From: Skermania sp. ID1734
Lineage (GTDB): Bacteria; Actinomycetota; Actinomycetes; Mycobacteriales; Mycobacteriaceae
NCBI RefSeq assembly: GCF_007489285.1
Contig: NZ_VLIY01000001.1
Location: forward strand, 62,001 to 126,000
Direction: 5' to 3'
DNA: 64,000 nt
In this document: one piece after another, positions 9,435-18,116 of the stretch
How the letters are laid out: the number at the start of each line of letters is the position of its first letter
Numbering within the stretch: the stretch's first letter is position 1
Notes under the pieces: generated by a model
Databases searched by the model: none
What the model was told of the DNA's origin: nothing
The model's input: the letters and a program-made list of their open reading frames with translations, nothing else
Made by a program: the position numbers and the translations under genes

Positions 9435-10213
9435 AAACCTTCGAGCGCTTTCATCCGGTCCAGCACCGACTCCGCCGTCGGCCCGCGCAACTCGTCGACG
9501 ATCCGGCCATCAGCCAGAAACACCACCCGATCGGCGTAGGCAGCCGCGCGGGGATCGTGGGTGACGATCACGACCGTCTGGCCGAACTCGTCGACAGCGG
9601 CCCGCAGGATGTTGAGCACTTCGGCCGACGAGGTCGAATCGAGGTTGCCCGTCGGCTCGTCCCCGAAGATGATCTCGGGACGACCGGCCAGCGCCCGAGC
9701 GCAGGCAACGCGCTGCTGCTGACCGCCGGAGAGTTCCGTTGGCCGGTGTGTGAGTCGGTCGGCCAACCCCAGTCGCCGGATCACCGTGTCGAGCCAGTCC
9801 TGATCGGGCCGGCGCCCGGCGATGTCGAGCGGCAGCGTAATGTTCTCCAGCGCCGTCAGCGTCGGCACCAGATTGAACGCCTGGAAGACGAAGCCGATGC
9901 GATCACGTCGCAGCGCCGTCATCTGCTTGTCAGCGAGCGACGTCAGCTCGGTGTCACCGATCGCCACGGATCCCGACGATGCGGTGTCGAGACCGGCCAG
10001 GCAATGCATCAGCGTCGACTTGCCCGAACCGGACGGACCCATGATCGCCGTGAACTCGCCGCGGGCGAAATCGACCGAGACCCCGTCGAGTGCCCGAACT
10101 TGGGTGTCGCCGGAGCCGTAGGTCTTCAAGAGATCGACTGCCCGTGCGGCCACCGGGGCGGACGCGCTCGGCGCCGAAGCCACGTCGAGGCTCGGCTGTG
10201 AATGGGAGGACAT
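9431..10213 (-). CDS. ABC transporter ATP-binding protein, MacB/LolD type
   Basis: The 260-residue ATPase has Walker A GPSGSGKST (59-67), a Q-loop in GFVFQAFNLVPTLTALENI, the LSGGQQQR signature, Walker B IIFGDEPTGNLD and the H-loop in VIVTHDPRAA. These are classic for the LolD/MacB subfamily that partners FtsX-like permeases, and the permease gene overlaps it by four bases. A good ribosome binding site (GAAAGG) lies six bases before the ATG. The first ~25 residues are Ala/Ser/Pro-rich and precede the domain. A 39-codon proline-rich peptide gene lies 203 bases upstream on the same strand. Confidence 0.93.
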   Translation of the reverse strand: MSSHSQPSLDVASAPSASAPVAARAVDLLKTYGSGDTQVRALDGVSVDFARGEFTAIMGPSGSGKSTLMHCLAGLDTASSGSVAIGDTELTSLADKQMTALRRDRIGFVFQAFNLVPTLTALENITLPLDIAGRRPDQDWLDTVIRRLGLADRLTHRPTELSGGQQQRVACARALAGRPEIIFGDEPTGNLDSTSSAEVLNILRAAVDEFGQTVVIVTHDPRAAAYADRVVFLADGRIVDELRGPTAESVLDRMKALEGL

Positions 10214-10416
10214 GTGGGCCTTTCGTCATCAGGCGAGAGGTGCGGTGCCATCCATCCTGTCGATAACCGGCCACTACCGCCATCGGGGATATCCCCGATG
10301 TTTGCGGCCGCCGATCCTCCACGAGTTCCCGCCGTTGCTCCAGCCGGGCGGAGAAGACGCGTATTCAGTTGTCAGTCAGCACAAGTGCGCTGCTACCCCG
10401 CGACCATGATCGCTCG

Positions 10417-10536
10417 TCAGAGCGGCCACGGGAACGGCCATCCCGGCGGCGGCGGGATGTGTGGCAGCGGCGGAAGGGGCGGCAATGGTGCCGCAAAGGG
10501 AACACAGATCGAGAAGCAGATCAGGCCCAGGCTCAT
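10417..10536 (-). CDS. 39-residue proline-rich membrane-anchored peptide (unrecognised)
   Basis: This minus-strand frame reads MSLGLICFSICVPFAA followed by LPPLPPLPHIPPPPGWPFP and a short PWPL end. A hydrophobic N-terminal segment with two cysteines (7 and 11) therefore precedes a tail that is almost all Pro, Leu, Trp, Phe and Gly. It is preceded by GAGGTGG, a strong Shine-Dalgarno sequence, five bases before the ATG. It lies between the ABC ATPase gene and the divergent nfo gene and may share a transcript with the transporter. I do not recognise a family; a short membrane or cell-envelope peptide is the likeliest reading. Confidence 0.55.
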   Translation of the reverse strand: MSLGLICFSICVPFAAPLPPLPPLPHIPPPPGWPFPWPL

Positions 10537-10676
10537 CGAAACCACCTCGATTGAATCGCGAACGGCCGTGTATTAGATCGTTCCACAACCGCTTCAGTGT
10601 TACGACTACAAGAACACGTTCCAGTCCGACGGGAAACCGGCCGACGCCACCGGCTCGGTTTGTCGGTTCGCCTCGC

Positions 10677-10682
10677 TACCCT
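10677..10682 (+). promoter_or_regulatory. Predicted -10 box, leaderless nfo promoter
   Basis: TACCCT lies seven bases before the nfo ATG at 10690, and there is no ribosome binding site between them. This suits a leaderless transcript. The TANNNT pattern is short and could occur by chance. Confidence 0.35.
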
Positions 10683-10689
10683 TTGCGCT

Positions 10690-11460
10690 ATGCGCATAGG
10701 TGCCCACGCCCGCTCGGACGACGACCCCATCGGCTTCGGCGAAAGCTTGGGTGCCGATCTGATTCAGATGTTCGTCATCGACCCGCAGGGATGGGAGAAA
10801 CCCAAGCCGCATCCCAAAACCGAGCAGATCCTGGCGAGCCCCATCGACGTGGTGGTGCACTCCTCGTACCAGATCAATGTGGCCAGCACGAACAACCGGC
10901 TGCGGATGCCGTCGCGGCAAGCCGTTGCGCTGCAGGCTCAGGCCGCCGCCGATCTGGGTGCGTTCGGACTGGTGGTGCACGGCGGCCACGTGCGCAATCA
11001 GGGCGAGATCGAGGCCGGAATCGACAACTGGCGCAAGCTGTTCGAGCGACAGGCGGAAAAGGGCGGCTTCCCCGTGCCGATCCTCATCGAAAACACTGCC
11101 GGCGGCGACCATGCGATGGCGCGCTATTTCGACGCGATCGCCCGACTGTGGGACGCGGTCGGCGAGTTCGGCGCCGGATTCTGCCTGGACACCTGCCACG
11201 CGTGGGCCGGTGGTGAGGACCTGGTGGGCGTGGTGGACCGGATCAAGGCGATCACCGGCCGCATCGACCTCGTGCATCTGAACAGTTCGCGCGACGAATT
11301 CAACTCGGCCCGTGACCGGCACGCCAACTTCGCCGACGGCACTATCGACCCGGAACTCCTCGCCGAGGTGTGCCGCAGTGCGAACGCGCCGGTCATTCTG
11401 GAAACACCCGTCGAAGGAGTGGCGGAGGATCTGGCTTACCTGCGCGAAAACGTCGGCTGA
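10690..11460 (+). CDS. nfo: Endonuclease IV (AP endonuclease)
   Basis: The 256-residue protein is an AP endonuclease family 2 TIM barrel, which cleaves DNA 5' to abasic sites in base-excision repair. Typical metal-binding elements are visible: VVHSSYQINVAS, the HGG in LVVHGGHVRN, LIENTAGGD, GFCLDTCHAWAGG, VHLNSS, DRHANFADGTI and VILETP. The open frame extends upstream, but homology begins at MRIGAHARSDDD, so the ATG at 10690 is chosen. The CoA-transferase gene starts 13 bases after its stop and may be co-transcribed. Confidence 0.9.
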   Translation: MRIGAHARSDDDPIGFGESLGADLIQMFVIDPQGWEKPKPHPKTEQILASPIDVVVHSSYQINVASTNNRLRMPSRQAVALQAQAAADLGAFGLVVHGGHVRNQGEIEAGIDNWRKLFERQAEKGGFPVPILIENTAGGDHAMARYFDAIARLWDAVGEFGAGFCLDTCHAWAGGEDLVGVVDRIKAITGRIDLVHLNSSRDEFNSARDRHANFADGTIDPELLAEVCRSANAPVILETPVEGVAEDLAYLRENVG

Positions 11461-11473
11461 GGGAGGCTTCGGG

Positions 11474-12685
11474 ATGGACATTCGCCCGTTGGACGGCGTC
11501 CGGGTACTCGAACTCGGCAATTACATTGCGGCGCCTACCGCGGCGCGGATTCTCGGTGACTTCGGAGCCGAGGTGATCAAGGTCGAGCGTCCGGGCACCG
11601 GCGACGAGCTACGCAATTGGCGTCTCTACGGCGGCGACACGTCGATGCTGTACCGAACGATCAACCGCAACAAGAAATCGATAGTGCTGGATCTGCGCAG
11701 CGACGCCGGTCGCAAGGTGGTGCTCGACCTGGTCCGCCACTGCGACATTGTGCTGGAGAACTTCCGGCCGGGCATGCTGGAGAAGTGGGGCTTAGGCCCG
11801 GATCAGCTCAGCGCGGTCAATCCGGATCTCATCATCACCCGGATCTCGGCATTCGGCCAGACCGGTCCGCTGGCCGCACGACCGGGATTCGCGGCGGTCG
11901 CCGAGGCAGTCGGCGGATTGCGCGAACTCGTCGGCGACCCGGACCGGCCGCCGGTGCGGGTCGGGGTGTCGATCGGTGATTCCATCGCCGGGATCTACGC
12001 CGCGTTCGGCTCCGTGATGGCGCTATTCCAGCGCGAACGGGCAAAGCAGCCGGTGGAACTGAGCCAGCGGATCATCGACGTGGCACTGAACGAGGCAATC
12101 CTGTCCGTGATGGAGTCGCTGGTCCCCGACTATCAGGCGTACGGCATCAACCGCGAGCGGGTGGGCGGACGCATGGAGGGCATCGCTCCGAGCAATGCCT
12201 ACCCGTGCAACGACGGCACCAGCATCATCATCGGCGGCAACGGCGACGCCATTTTTCAGCGGTACATGCAGGTGATCGGTCGCCCCGATCTTGCCACCGA
12301 CCCGGAACTGCAGACCAATGCCGGACGCTGGGCCAACCGGGAGCGCCTCGATGCCGCCATCGGCGAATGGACGCAACAACACTCGCGGGACGAGGCGTTA
12401 CGGATTCTGGACGAGGCAGGGATTCCGTCCGGTCCGATCTACACGGCCGCAGACATTTGCGCCGACGAGCAATACGCGGCACGCAACATGATTCAGAAGT
12501 TCAGAGTCGACGTCGGCGAACCCGAACCGCGCGAGGTCGGCTTTCCGGGGATAGTGCCGGTGATCGGCGGGGAGTCGCTGCCGATTCGCAACGTCGGCCC
12601 GGACCTAGGTGAGCACACGCACGAGGTGCTCTCGGGACTGCTCGGCATGTCCGCTGCCGACATCGCCGAGGTGACCGGGTCATGA
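11474..12685 (+). CDS. CaiB/BaiF family (class III) CoA-transferase
   Basis: The 403-residue protein matches the family III CoA-transferases from its N-terminus (PLDGVRVLELGNYIAAPTAARILGDFGAEVIKVE) through NKKSIVLDLRS and ENFRPGMLEKWGL. The catalytic aspartate is Asp169 in VGVSIGDSIAG, the same position as in formyl-CoA transferase. These enzymes move CoA between organic acids, usually to activate a substrate for degradation. The ATG at 11474 follows a GGGAGG-type site; the longer open frame upstream overlaps nfo and is not homologous. Its stop overlaps the HMG-CoA-lyase-like start (ATGA), so the two products probably act in sequence on one acyl-CoA. Confidence 0.9.
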   Translation: MDIRPLDGVRVLELGNYIAAPTAARILGDFGAEVIKVERPGTGDELRNWRLYGGDTSMLYRTINRNKKSIVLDLRSDAGRKVVLDLVRHCDIVLENFRPGMLEKWGLGPDQLSAVNPDLIITRISAFGQTGPLAARPGFAAVAEAVGGLRELVGDPDRPPVRVGVSIGDSIAGIYAAFGSVMALFQRERAKQPVELSQRIIDVALNEAILSVMESLVPDYQAYGINRERVGGRMEGIAPSNAYPCNDGTSIIIGGNGDAIFQRYMQVIGRPDLATDPELQTNAGRWANRERLDAAIGEWTQQHSRDEALRILDEAGIPSGPIYTAADICADEQYAARNMIQKFRVDVGEPEPREVGFPGIVPVIGGESLPIRNVGPDLGEHTHEVLSGLLGMSAADIAEVTGS

Positions 12686-13593
12686 TCTTGCGCGATGTGA
12701 CTCTGCGCGACGGACTGCAACTCACCGGCAAGGTGCTGTCGACCGAACGCAAGGTGGATGTGGTGCGCAGGTTGCTCGGCCTTGGCGTGCCGATGCTCGA
12801 AATCGGCTCGACGGCCCGCCCGGACCTGGTTCCGCCGATGGCCAACACCATGGAACTGATCGACGCGCTGACGGCCGAGGAACTCGAGCGCTGCTGGGTC
12901 TGGGTGGCGACGCCGCGCCACGTCGAACGCGCTGCGAAGGCCGGCGTTCGAAACTTTCAGTACTGCTTCTCGGCGTCGGACTCGCACAACAAGGCCAACA
13001 TCGGCCGCAGCACCGAAGACAGTGTCGCCGCCATGCCCGACGCCGTGCGGATCGCCCGCGAGGCCGGCGGCGAGATCCAATTGTGCGTCGCGACCGCGTT
13101 CACGTGTCCGTTCGAGGGCGCGGTGGCGCCGCAGCGGGTGCTCGACATCGTCTCGGATCGGCGGACCGATGGTGCCGGCGACGTCGTTGTCGCCGACACG
13201 CTCGGCCAGGCGATTCCCGCTCAGGTCGCGGGACTGGTGTCGGCCATTCGCCGCAGCACGCCGCCGCGGCGCATCGTTTTTCACGGCCACGACACGTGGG
13301 GGCTCGGGGTCGCGAACAGTCTTGCGGCGCTCGGCGCGGGCGCGACGGTGGTCGATGGATCACTCGGTGGATTGGGCGGCTGTCCGTTCGCGCCTGGAGC
13401 CAGTGGCAACACGGCTACCGAGGACCTGGTCTTCGCTGCGCGGCCGGCGTGGCTGACCCCGGCGAAGCTGGCTGACCTGGTGCGATTGGGCGAAGAATTG
13501 TTGTCGGAGTTGGGCGAACCCAACCGGTCGCGAACCGCGGAAGGAGCGCGATCCGCGGCGAGCGCGTTCGAATGGGTGATCAGGGCTGGGTGA
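12682..13593 (+). CDS. Hydroxymethylglutaryl-CoA lyase-like enzyme
   Basis: The 303-residue TIM-barrel protein has the HMGL-like features: the DVTLRDGLQ metal/acid motif at the N-terminus, the metal-binding HGHDTWG, and the mobile-loop signature GGLGGCPFAPGASGN with its catalytic cysteine. It should cleave a 3-hydroxy-3-methylglutaryl-CoA-like ester to a ketone body or ketoacid and acetyl-CoA. Translational coupling to the CoA-transferase suggests the transferase makes its CoA ester substrate. Leucine or branched isoprenoid catabolism are candidates, but the exact acid is not determinable. Confidence 0.87.
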   Translation: MILRDVTLRDGLQLTGKVLSTERKVDVVRRLLGLGVPMLEIGSTARPDLVPPMANTMELIDALTAEELERCWVWVATPRHVERAAKAGVRNFQYCFSASDSHNKANIGRSTEDSVAAMPDAVRIAREAGGEIQLCVATAFTCPFEGAVAPQRVLDIVSDRRTDGAGDVVVADTLGQAIPAQVAGLVSAIRRSTPPRRIVFHGHDTWGLGVANSLAALGAGATVVDGSLGGLGGCPFAPGASGNTATEDLVFAARPAWLTPAKLADLVRLGEELLSELGEPNRSRTAEGARSAASAFEWVIRAG

Positions 13594-13677
13594 TCAGGTA
13601 CTTGTAGCCACCGCGCGGGAATTGGCTTGGCAGCACGCGCTAGCGCGCACTCGCCAGCGCAAACTTGCCCGCGTCGG

Positions 13678-13923
13678 TTAGCGAGACATCGAAATCGAGC
13701 CGGCCATGGCCCGCGGACGCCGAACGGATTCGAGCCCGTCGAGACCATCGAGTCGGCCGAGCGCTTCGGCTCGGATCTTGAGCAGCACCAGGCCGGCCGT
13801 CGAGGCCACGATCAGCCCGAACACGGTCAGCCCGACGTGCAGGTCGGCGATGCCGAGTCCGGCGTTGACCAAACCTGCCAGGAATGCGACCCACCAGAGG
13901 GACTTGGACACGGTGGAAGCCAT
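13678..13923 (-). CDS. Small membrane protein, unknown function
   Basis: An 81-residue frame starts at an ATG preceded by AAGGAG eight bases upstream, a strong ribosome binding site. The protein (MASTVSKSLWWVAFLAGLVNAGLG...) has two hydrophobic segments, about residues 9-25 and 30-48, then a charged tail. I recognise no family. It is convergent with the HMG-CoA-lyase-like gene and divergent from the lipoprotein gene. Confidence 0.6.
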   Translation of the reverse strand: MASTVSKSLWWVAFLAGLVNAGLGIADLHVGLTVFGLIVASTAGLVLLKIRAEALGRLDGLDGLESVRRPRAMAGSISMSR

Positions 13924-14137
13924 GGTCGATGCTCCTTCGCTCGCCTGCGGTCCGTAGACCGCGCCGTCTCATGGTTAACTTCCACCACACAAGTTACGAC
14001 TATGCAGGGACAATGCTGTGGCGACACGGCGTAGCAAAATCGGCCGATATCGTTTGGAGACCTCCACCGACCGCCGCGCGACGGCGGGTTTATCGTTTTG
14101 AGGACTCGACCACCCCGGGGACAGGCGCAATACAGCC

Positions 14138-14494
14138 ATGATCACAGCACAACGGCTCGGTGCGGCCGTAGCGATCGGAGCCATCACGGTCGGCGTACTT
14201 GCCGCGGCGAGCGGCTGCGGTTCGGATACGCCCGACTACACCCCGCCACCGCCCTTGCCCGAGGGCTCGGTCAACGCCAGCTCATCGACCACCGAGACGA
14301 CATTTTCGAAGGTCACCGTGCCGCCATCGCCGTCGTGGCAGATGGCGCCCGATAACGACACGCCCGACACCGCGTCGAACGCCCCCGAGTACACCACGCG
14401 CGCGCCGTTCTCGTTCGTGCCCCCGACGTCGACGACGCCCGACACCACGGCGGAAAGGCCCGCAGGCCCCACGCCGCCGTGGAAGACGTATTAG
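14138..14494 (+). CDS. Small Thr/Pro-rich lipoprotein, unknown function
   Basis: The 118-residue protein has a signal sequence and lipobox (AAASGC, lipidated Cys27), followed by ~90 residues of low-complexity Pro/Ser/Thr/Asp sequence with no cysteine pairs or recognisable fold. It is probably anchored outside the cytoplasmic membrane with a disordered tail reaching into the wall. Its stop codon overlaps that of the convergent acyl-CoA dehydrogenase gene (14491-14494). Confidence 0.7.
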   Translation: MITAQRLGAAVAIGAITVGVLAAASGCGSDTPDYTPPPPLPEGSVNASSSTTETTFSKVTVPPSPSWQMAPDNDTPDTASNAPEYTTRAPFSFVPPTSTTPDTTAERPAGPTPPWKTY

Positions 14495-15615
14495 AGCTCG
14501 ACCATTTCGTAGTCGGCCACGTTCGCGGCGAGTTGGCGCAGGTGATCCGCCGAGTCGCCGAACGTGTGCTCGATCGCCGTCAGTCGGCTGACGTAATGAC
14601 CCACCGGGTACTCCGCGGTCATGCCGATACCGCCGTGCATCTGGATGGACTCCTGCCCGATGTGCCGCGCCGAGCGACCGACCTGCAGCTTTGCCCGCGA
14701 AGCGACGGTCGCATCGGCCTGCCCCTCCGCCAGCATCATGGTCGCGTACAGCATCATGCTGCGGGCCAGCTCGAGCGACACATACATGTCCGCCGCACGT
14801 TGGGTGAGCGTCTGGAACTTGGCCAACGGAACACCGAACTGCTTGCGTGTCTTCAGGTATTCGGTGGTCAGCCGCAACGACTCCTCCATCGCGCCCAGCG
14901 CCTCGGCGCAGAGGGCGACCTGGCCGCGCACGATCGCGGCGGCGAGATGCGCGCTGGCATCGGCCACGTCACCGAGCTGTTCGGCGGGTACGTCGGCAAA
15001 GTCGAGCTGCGCGGCCCGACCGCCGTCGTGGGTTTCGTAGCTGCGCCGACTCACTCCGGTCGCATCTGCCTCGACCAAAAACAGTCCGGTACCGCCGTCG
15101 GCTGCGGCGCTCACGATGAACTTGCCGGCGCAATCCCCACGTAGGACCGGGTTCTTACGCCCGTTCAACGTCCACCCCGCGCCGTTCATCGATGCGGTCG
15201 TCTGAAGCTCGCTAGACGGCCAGCGCACCCCCGGCTCGGCGTGGGCAAAGGCCAGCAGTAATGACCCGTCGGCAACCCGCGGCAACAGCTCGCGCCGCTG
15301 AGCCTCGGTGCCGGCATCGGCGATGATCGAGCCCGGCAGCAGCGCGCTGTCGAGAATCGGCTCCGGCGCGAGGCGCCGACCGACCTCGACCAGCACCGCC
15401 ATGGTCTCGACCGGTCCAGCGCCCATGCCGCCGTCGTCTTCGGCGAATGGCAGACCGAGCAGGCCGACCTCGGCCAGCTGCGACCAGACGTCCTTGCTCC
15501 ACCCGAGGTCGGTCGCGATCACCTTGTTGCGCTTCTCCGGATCGTAGGCGCGGGCCAGCAGGTCGCGGGTGGTGTCACGCAGCAGCTGCTGTTCGTCGTT
15601 CAGTTCGAAATCCAT
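14491..15615 (-). CDS. Acyl-CoA dehydrogenase (second subunit of an adjacent pair)
   Basis: The 374-residue protein begins MDFELNDEQQLLRDTTRDLLA, a typical acyl-CoA dehydrogenase N-terminus, and has the RKQFGVPLAKFQTLTQRAADMY helix and a closing MHGGIGMTAEYPVGHYVSRL segment. The upstream part of the open frame (MPRRSWVCESE...) is not homologous, so the ATG at 15615 is used. It lies 16 bases downstream of another acyl-CoA dehydrogenase gene. In Mycobacteriales such tandem pairs often form alpha2beta2 enzymes acting on sterol side chains or bulky acyl-CoAs, with a shared FAD site; this is inferred here. Confidence 0.85.
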   Translation of the reverse strand: MDFELNDEQQLLRDTTRDLLARAYDPEKRNKVIATDLGWSKDVWSQLAEVGLLGLPFAEDDGGMGAGPVETMAVLVEVGRRLAPEPILDSALLPGSIIADAGTEAQRRELLPRVADGSLLLAFAHAEPGVRWPSSELQTTASMNGAGWTLNGRKNPVLRGDCAGKFIVSAAADGGTGLFLVEADATGVSRRSYETHDGGRAAQLDFADVPAEQLGDVADASAHLAAAIVRGQVALCAEALGAMEESLRLTTEYLKTRKQFGVPLAKFQTLTQRAADMYVSLELARSMMLYATMMLAEGQADATVASRAKLQVGRSARHIGQESIQMHGGIGMTAEYPVGHYVSRLTAIEHTFGDSADHLRQLAANVADYEMVEL

Positions 15616-15631
15616 TGGACCAGGCTCGCTT

Positions 15632-16804
15632 TCACAGACCCAGGATCGTCGAGGCAATGATGCTGCGCTGCACCTCGTTCGATCCTCCGTAGATGGACGT
15701 CTTGCGGTAGTTGAGGTAGGTGGAGGTGCTGCGCTGCGCCCAGCCTTCGCTGGCGATGTCGTCGGCCTTGTACGGCAGCGAATCCGGGCCGGCGATGTCC
15801 ATGAGCAGCTCCGTCGCCGCCTGCTGCAGTTCGCTGCCGCGCAGCTTCAACACCGACGACGCGGGATTCGGTTTACCTTCGGCAGAATCGGACACCACCC
15901 GCAGCTGTGTCAATTCCAGTGCCAGGAGCTCGTTTTCGAGCTGGGCGAGGCGCGCGGCGAACATCGGATCGTCCAGCAAGGTTCCGTTGCCGAGTTTGGT
16001 GCGGCCCGCATGCTGCTTGGCCAGCGTCAGCTTCACCTTGGTCCGGCCGACGCCGGTGATGCCGGTGCGCTCATTACCGAGCAGGAACTTTGCGTAGGTC
16101 CAACCCTGGTTCTCTTGCCCCACAAGCTGATCCGCCGGGACGCGAACGTCTTCGAAGAAGACCTCGTTGACCTCATAGCTGCCGTCGATGAGCTTGATCG
16201 GGCGGACGGTCACCCCCGGCGAGTTCAGGTCGAACAGCAGGAACGAGATGCCGGCCTGCTTCTTCGGCGCGTTCGGGTCGGTGCGGACCAGGCAGAAGAT
16301 CCACTCCGCGTACTGGGCGAGCGTGGTCCAGATCTTCTGCCCGTTCACGATGTAGCTGTCGCCGTCGCGCACGGCCGTGGTCCGCAGCGACGCCAGGTCG
16401 GATCCCGCGTCGGGCTCCGAAAAGCCCTGGCACCACCAGATATCCAGGTTTGCCGTGGGCGGCAGGAAACGCTGCTTGATCTCTTGCGAGCCGAACTGGG
16501 CGATGACCGGGCCCACCATGTTCGCGTTGAAGGTCAACGGCTCGGGCACCGAGGCCAGTTGCATTTCATCGAGCCAGATGTGGCGCTGGGTGGGAGTCCA
16601 GTCCTGGCCGCCCCACTCGACGGGCCAGTGCGGGACAGCGAGTCCGTTGGCGTTGAGGGTGCGATGGCTGGTGACCCAATCCTCGCGGCTGAGTTCCTGG
16701 CCGTGGCGGACCCGCTGACGAATGTCCTCGGGAATCTCGGTGGCATAGAACTTTCGCAGCTTGTCACGGAAGGCCAACTCGTCTTCCGTTAGCGCCAACT
16801 TCAT
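15632..16804 (-). CDS. Acyl-CoA dehydrogenase (first subunit of an adjacent pair)
   Basis: The 390-residue protein has the family landmarks: QGFSEPDAGSDLASLRTTAVRDGD and NGQKIWTTLAQYAEWIF in the middle domain, and YGGSNEVQRSIIASTILGL at the C-terminus for FAD/CoA binding. It would oxidise an acyl-CoA to the enoyl-CoA using an electron-transfer flavoprotein. The ATG is preceded by AGGGG. It heads a two-gene operon and is divergent from the histidine phosphatase gene. Substrate is unknown; pairing with a second family member hints at a heteromeric enzyme. Confidence 0.9.
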   Translation of the reverse strand: MKLALTEDELAFRDKLRKFYATEIPEDIRQRVRHGQELSREDWVTSHRTLNANGLAVPHWPVEWGGQDWTPTQRHIWLDEMQLASVPEPLTFNANMVGPVIAQFGSQEIKQRFLPPTANLDIWWCQGFSEPDAGSDLASLRTTAVRDGDSYIVNGQKIWTTLAQYAEWIFCLVRTDPNAPKKQAGISFLLFDLNSPGVTVRPIKLIDGSYEVNEVFFEDVRVPADQLVGQENQGWTYAKFLLGNERTGITGVGRTKVKLTLAKQHAGRTKLGNGTLLDDPMFAARLAQLENELLALELTQLRVVSDSAEGKPNPASSVLKLRGSELQQAATELLMDIAGPDSLPYKADDIASEGWAQRSTSTYLNYRKTSIYGGSNEVQRSIIASTILGL

Positions 16805-16861
16805 GGTGTCCCCTGAAATCGATGTGGCCGGTCAGGTCAGACGCTACCCCGGCCTGTCCAT

Positions 16862-16867
16862 TACCGT
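16862..16867 (+). promoter_or_regulatory. Predicted -10 box, leaderless promoter of the histidine phosphatase gene
   Basis: TACCGT lies seven bases before the GTG at 16875, and no ribosome binding site is visible in between. The spacing suits leaderless transcription. Confidence 0.35.
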
Positions 16868-16874
16868 TTGGTGG

Positions 16875-17429
16875 GTGACGTACTTCGGGCTGGTGCGCCA
16901 CGGCGAGACGGATTGGAACCTGCACGGGCGCCTGCAAGGTTCCTCCGACATCCCGCTCAACGTCACCGGCCGTGGGCAGGCCCGCGAGGCCGCACATCGC
17001 CTCGCGACCCGAGACTGGGATCAACTGGTGAGCTCGCCGCTGTCGCGGGCGTACGAAACCGCCACGATCATCGGCACAGCATTGGGGCTGACCGTGCGGG
17101 AAACGTATCCAGAACTTGCCGAACGCCACTACGGTGCCGCCGAGGGCCTGACCGACTGGGAGGCTTACCACCAGTGGCCGCACGGCTGGTACCCCGGGCT
17201 GGAGCCGCGCAGGTCAGTTGCCGAGCGGGGACTGGCGGTGCTCGACGAGTTGGCCAAGCAGTATCCGGATGACGCGGTGCTGGTGGTCTCGCACGGTGGG
17301 GTGATCCGGGCGATACTCGACGTTGTGCACACCCGGCGGTCACCGCGCATCCTCAATGCCGGGGTGAGCACGCTGACCGTCGATGACCAGGGCTGGCAAG
17401 TGCACAGCATCAACGGGGTGGACGTCTGA
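16875..17429 (+). CDS. Histidine phosphatase family protein (phosphoglycerate-mutase-like)
   Basis: The 184-residue protein starts VTYFGLVRHGETDWNLHGRLQG, with the RHGE phosphohistidine motif near the N-terminus, SSPLSRAYETA, and the second catalytic His in VVSHGGVIRAIL. It is a phosphomonoesterase of the broad-specificity or cofactor-dependent mutase-like branch. GTG at 16875 is preferred because the upstream part of the frame overlaps the divergent promoter. Its stop overlaps the next start by one base (TGATG). Confidence 0.85.
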   Translation: MTYFGLVRHGETDWNLHGRLQGSSDIPLNVTGRGQAREAAHRLATRDWDQLVSSPLSRAYETATIIGTALGLTVRETYPELAERHYGAAEGLTDWEAYHQWPHGWYPGLEPRRSVAERGLAVLDELAKQYPDDAVLVVSHGGVIRAILDVVHTRRSPRILNAGVSTLTVDDQGWQVHSINGVDV

Positions 17430-17929
17430 TGGTTCATATCGAAGCCAAGATCGCCGAACTCGGCTTTGTGCTGCCGCCCGAGCCCGAACCGCCGCCCGGG
17501 TTTCAGTTCTCCTTCGACTGGGTGCGGCTCCACGGCGACCGGGTGTACGTCTCGGGTCACGGCCCACAGGCCGACGACGGGTCGCTGTGCGGGCCGTTCG
17601 GGCCGGTGCCGTCGCGGGTCAGTGTCGACCACGCCACCGACGCCGCGCGGCTGACTGCGCTTTCGATGCTGGGCAGCCTGCAGCGGGCACTCGGTGATCT
17701 GGACCGGATAGCCGCGTGGCTCATGGTGCGCGGATACGTCAATGCGGACAACGACTTTCCGCAATCGACGGTGGTGATCAACGGGTTTTCCGACTGCATT
17801 CTGTCGGTGTTCGGGGCGCGCGTGGGCGCGCACGCGCGCACGGCCGTCGGGGTGACCGGGCTGCCGATGGACAACTGCGTGATCGTGTCGGCAGAGTTGG
17901 CCTTGGAGGGTCCGCAGCCGCTGCGGTGA
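17429..17929 (+). CDS. RidA (YjgF/YER057c/UK114) family protein
   Basis: The 166-residue protein has a RidA-like domain: DRVYVSGHGPQADDGSL near the N-terminus and HARTAVGVTGLPMDNCVIVSAELALEG at the end, where the Arg and Glu positions line the typical site. RidA proteins deaminate reactive enamine/imine intermediates or bind small metabolites. It is one-base-overlapped with the upstream phosphatase gene. Specific substrate unknown. Confidence 0.8.
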   Translation: MVHIEAKIAELGFVLPPEPEPPPGFQFSFDWVRLHGDRVYVSGHGPQADDGSLCGPFGPVPSRVSVDHATDAARLTALSMLGSLQRALGDLDRIAAWLMVRGYVNADNDFPQSTVVINGFSDCILSVFGARVGAHARTAVGVTGLPMDNCVIVSAELALEGPQPLR

Positions 17930-18116
17930 TCACGACCGAAGGGTCTACGACACGCCCTCCGGGATGGACCATTTGCTCTTGATCAATGCGGTGGGCGGGG
18001 TGCGTTGTCATTGCCCAACCTCGGGCATCGAATTAGGCATATTCGACGGGGATTTGACCTAGGGGCGCCGAAAAAGCCTAAGCGGATCTGCGGGGCACGC
18101 GGATACGCGGTAGGTA

